Positions 13,487-14,301 of a stretch of DNA of 14,301 nucleotides are shown one piece after another. The stretch spans positions 1 through 14,301 of the forward strand of contig CAMHMM010000017.1 of the NCBI GenBank assembly GCA_946186215.1, written 5' to 3'. Every line of letters starts with the position of its first letter. Positions within the stretch are counted from its first letter, which is position 1. The DNA is from an uncultured Ruminococcus sp. (lineage in GTDB: Bacteria; Bacillota; Clostridia; Oscillospirales; Ruminococcaceae). Below the pieces are notes generated by a model. That model made no database searches. It saw nothing but the letters and a program-made list of their open reading frames with translations, and was not told where the DNA came from. The translations under genes and the position numbers were made by a program.

Positions 13487-14301
13487 TCACATACCCGACC
13501 ACTGCTCAAAGAATTCCCTTTGCTGCGCTGTATCGGGGAAGGTGTCTATCTCGGCGTGATCCCAGATATTTACTATATCCTTCATCATTGCCTGCTTTCC
13601 CTGCTCCACAAGATATATCCTTTCCGTGGCCTCCATCATGCCCGACTGAACGGCATTGATGCGCGAACCATTGCATTTTATGCCATAGCCTGCTTCAAGC
13701 AGCATATCCCTGAATTTCTGGTACGCGGGCAGGTAACATCTGTCCGAGGCGGTATACTCCTGTCCGTCTATCACTGCACGGATAACGATATCTCCTGTTT
13801 GACCGTCCTCACCTGCAGTGACCTGTATTTTCCTTTCGCTTTTTGTTTCAAGGCCGGCAAGTGTGATATCATATGTATCCATATCATCCTCGCCGATATC
13901 GTCCGCATCCTTTACAGGTAGCTGATCATCGCTGCGGATATATGACAATGTGAGCAGCACCTGTGAGGGGATATAGAATATCCACACGAAAAAGTCGATA
14001 AAATCATGAACTCTTCCATCGGTAAGGCTCCTGAATGTGATGGAAAGATCACAGCAGAAAAACAGCAGCAGTCCGCTGCGAAACAGCAGGGATGTTTTCT
14101 CCCGTGCATCACGCCTGCACCAGACCTCTGCCGCATTGACCAGCAGCAGTATGATATCCAGCAAGCCCAGCGCGTTTTCCGCATCGAGCAGCCCTGCGAG
14201 CTTCAGAAGCGGCAGGCACACTGCGAACAGTATCACCCGTATCAGCAGCGTGGCCTTTGTGGGACGGATGTATATAGCATAGAGCATCTGCACCAGACAG
14301 A
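13487..14301 (-). CDS. Membrane protein (YhhN-like N-terminus) with soluble C-terminal domain, start uncertain
   Basis: At least 266 residues. About four hydrophobic segments fill the first half (TLLIRVILFAVCLPLLKLAG, LGLLDIILLLVNAAEVW, LLFRSGLLLFFCCDLSI, FFVWIFYIPSQVLLTLSYI). The CCDLSITF...WIFYIPSQVLLTLS pattern resembles YhhN (TMEM86/lysoplasmalogenase-like) proteins, a weak match. After an acidic linker (about residues 123-136) comes a soluble domain of about 130 residues with two beta-strand pairs and a conserved-looking end (ALPAYQ-type LPAYQKFRDMLLEAGYGIKCNG, VQSGMMEAT, VNIWDHAEIDTF, QQREFFEQW). I recall this end from many uncharacterised Firmicute proteins, without a function. In-frame ATG 14287 and GTG 14293 are possible starts, but neither has a clear ribosome binding site in the 14 bases left, and the frame stays open to the right edge. 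The true start may lie outside the window. Confidence 0.75.
   Translation of the reverse strand, partial: CLVQMLYAIYIRPTKATLLIRVILFAVCLPLLKLAGLLDAENALGLLDIILLLVNAAEVWCRRDAREKTSLLFRSGLLLFFCCDLSITFRSLTDGRVHDFIDFFVWIFYIPSQVLLTLSYIRSDDQLPVKDADDIGEDDMDTYDITLAGLETKSERKIQVTAGEDGQTGDIVIRAVIDGQEYTASDRCYLPAYQKFRDMLLEAGYGIKCNGSRINAVQSGMMEATERIYLVEQGKQAMMKDIVNIWDHAEIDTFPDTAQQREFFEQWSGM

Overview
The window looks like a chromosomal segment of a gut or rumen Firmicute, most likely Ruminococcus or a close Oscillospiraceae relative. Reasons: a surface-anchored CBM2-like/GH5 cellulase, TTGACA/17 bp/TAWAAT-type promoters, strong AGGAGG-type ribosome binding sites, clostridial-style ECF sigma/beta-propeller and LacI-sensor/GGDEF genes, and many GC-rich palindromic repeats between genes. 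The genus is an inference from protein style. No rRNA, tRNA, CRISPR array, transposase or prophage gene was seen.

Layout. 1-590 (minus): 5' part of a P-loop kinase-like gene, then rpmE (L31) with its terminator, a leader that can fold over the start site, and a consensus promoter. 600-2938 (plus): AT-rich divergent control region, then a lipoprotein cellulase (CBM2-like plus GH5), followed by a six-helix DUF308/HdeD-like membrane protein (3000-3542). 3542-3931: repeat cluster A. 3994-4512 (plus): isochorismatase-family hydrolase, closed by a bidirectional terminator. 4600-7172 (minus): ECF sigma factor with a membrane-anchored beta-propeller protein that is probably its anti-sigma/sensor partner. 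7405-8607 (minus): MTA/SAH deaminase with a near-consensus promoter. 8683-9231: repeat cluster B, built as a large inverted arrangement. 9259-12658 (minus): GGDEF protein with a LacI-type sugar-binding sensor, then cyclophilin, then a TIM-barrel isomerase/epimerase-like protein. 12794-13025: repeat cluster C. 13028 to the right edge (minus): a small helical, immunity-like protein and a membrane protein with a C-terminal soluble domain.

How the parts relate. The cellulase degrades cellulose at the cell surface. The LacI-GGDEF protein could turn an intracellular small-molecule (possibly sugar) signal into c-di-GMP, and the TIM-barrel protein could act in sugar metabolism, but no direct link is shown by sequence. 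The sigma/beta-propeller pair is an envelope-sensing module. MtaD, cyclophilin and L31 are housekeeping.

The most unusual feature is a modular intergenic repeat family. At least twelve units lie in three clusters. Each is built from interchangeable hairpin modules in a fixed order, with paired changes that keep the stems, and the units abut stop codons and promoters. Other points worth a second look are a 10-bp helix that can close the rpmE start site, an 18-bp perfect palindrome covering the cellulase ribosome binding site, a second plus-strand promoter upstream of the cellulase that may make a small RNA, and a structured leader on the GGDEF gene.
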